A DNA stretch of 41,385 nucleotides from Candidatus Avibacteroides excrementipullorum (lineage in GTDB: Bacteria > Bacteroidota > Bacteroidia > Bacteroidales > Bacteroidaceae). The notes beneath the pieces are model-generated. The model made no database searches. It saw only the letters and a list, made by a program, of their open reading frames with translations, and was not told the DNA's origin. The translations under genes and the position numbers were made by a program. Below, piece after piece: positions 41,201 through 41,385 of this stretch; within the stretch, counting starts at the first letter, position 1, and each line of letters begins with the position of its first letter. The stretch spans positions 1 through 41,385 of the forward strand of contig DVIH01000059.1 of assembly GCA_018711405.1 (NCBI GenBank). Direction: 5' to 3'.

Positions 41201-41347
41201 TTAGATTAGGTGCTTTTCTTTCCCGACGAGTTTCTCCAAGCCATCCAGGATCTCATCAACACTCATATTCAGAATTTTGGAAATCTGCCCTAAAGTAAAC
41301 TCTGAAGTTACGCTATCGAATATTCGCGCCAATACTACGTTGTTCAT
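41201..41347 (-). CDS. 48-residue small protein, HTH-like
   Basis: A short frame with ATG at 41347 and an in-frame stop 24 nt upstream, so the start is sound. It reads MNNVVLARIFDSVTSEFTLG then QISKILNMSVDEILDGLEKL and ends VGKEKHLI. The middle ('TLGQISKILNMSVDEILDGL') looks like an HTH, as found in small regulators. It is the first gene of the operon in the window, 8 bp before the 194-residue gene. No family is assigned; a promoter-proximal regulator of the RtcB-PrfH operon is plausible. Confidence 0.55.
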   Translation of the reverse strand: MNNVVLARIFDSVTSEFTLGQISKILNMSVDEILDGLEKLVGKEKHLI

Positions 41348-41385
41348 GATTGTTTCCTGTATTTTTGCTTATATAAAGCCTTCTG

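Overview
The window looks like a chromosome segment from a member of the Bacteroidales (Bacteroides/Prevotella/Barnesiella-like; genus not resolved). The support is direct: fimbrillin-type lipoproteins, a GH92 mannosidase lipoprotein, DUF3127 and TIGR02757 family genes, AAA/DUF4143 ATPases, start codons without clear Shine-Dalgarno sequences, and at least one full TTTG-N19-TAnnTTTG promoter (before pyrH). The sequence starts inside an acyltransferase gene and ends just upstream of an accessory operon.

Region 1 (1-17.5 kb, all on +) is the distal part of an exopolysaccharide operon. It holds a hexapeptide acyltransferase end, three GT4 glycosyltransferases, a protein made of five repeated helix-turn-helix-like units, and the priming sugar transferase. 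These are followed by a PqqD/RRE-like protein, an NTP_transf_5 nucleotidyltransferase, an HPr-kinase-like ATPase, Wza-like and Wzc-like export proteins (Wzc ends in ten Tyr-Gly units), a 71-residue acidic small protein, two fimbrillin-like lipoproteins and an OmpA-type porin. One fimbrillin-like protein carries a PI-PLC-like domain that has lost its usual histidine; the other carries a CotH kinase domain. Sugar assembly, export and surface-protein modification therefore appear to be built as one unit.

Region 2 (17.5-22.9 kb) is a mosaic. It contains a terminator, decayed gene pieces, an internally deleted AAA/DUF4143 ATPase, an S24/S26 (ER-signal-peptidase-like) peptidase with an ABC exporter, and an intact AAA/DUF4143 ATPase. 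It is threaded with short periodic arrays: 33-nt period arrays lie at 17717, 18340 and 22753, two of them directly upstream of ATPase genes. A second family of 22-nt period arrays occurs at 18920, 31568 and 35610.

Region 3 (23.0-30.8 kb) is housekeeping: hpt, adk, obg, a B3/B4-domain protein, pyrH, frr, rsgA, then a GH92 lipoprotein.

Region 4 (30.8-37.5 kb) is mixed: an outer-membrane pseudogene with two frameshifts, a TIGR02757 protein, a GNAT/GT2/membrane protein/recR minus-strand run, tRNA-Pro(CGG), SPOR and lipocalin-like lipoproteins, DUF3127 and tRNA-Pro(GGG).

Region 5 (37.5-41.4 kb), directly after tRNA-Pro(GGG), is accessory. Two antitoxin genes are each preceded by an N-terminally truncated toxin remnant. 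A minus-strand operon follows: a 48-aa protein, an unknown 194-aa protein, an RtcB-type RNA ligase and release factor PrfH, joined mainly by 4-bp overlaps.

The most promising undescribed material is (a) the 33-nt and 22-nt modular arrays and their association with AAA/DUF4143 ATPases, (b) the RiPP-like and kinase-rich module inside the polysaccharide operon, and (c) the unknown partners of the RtcB-PrfH pair. All functional calls are from reading motifs; no database search was run.
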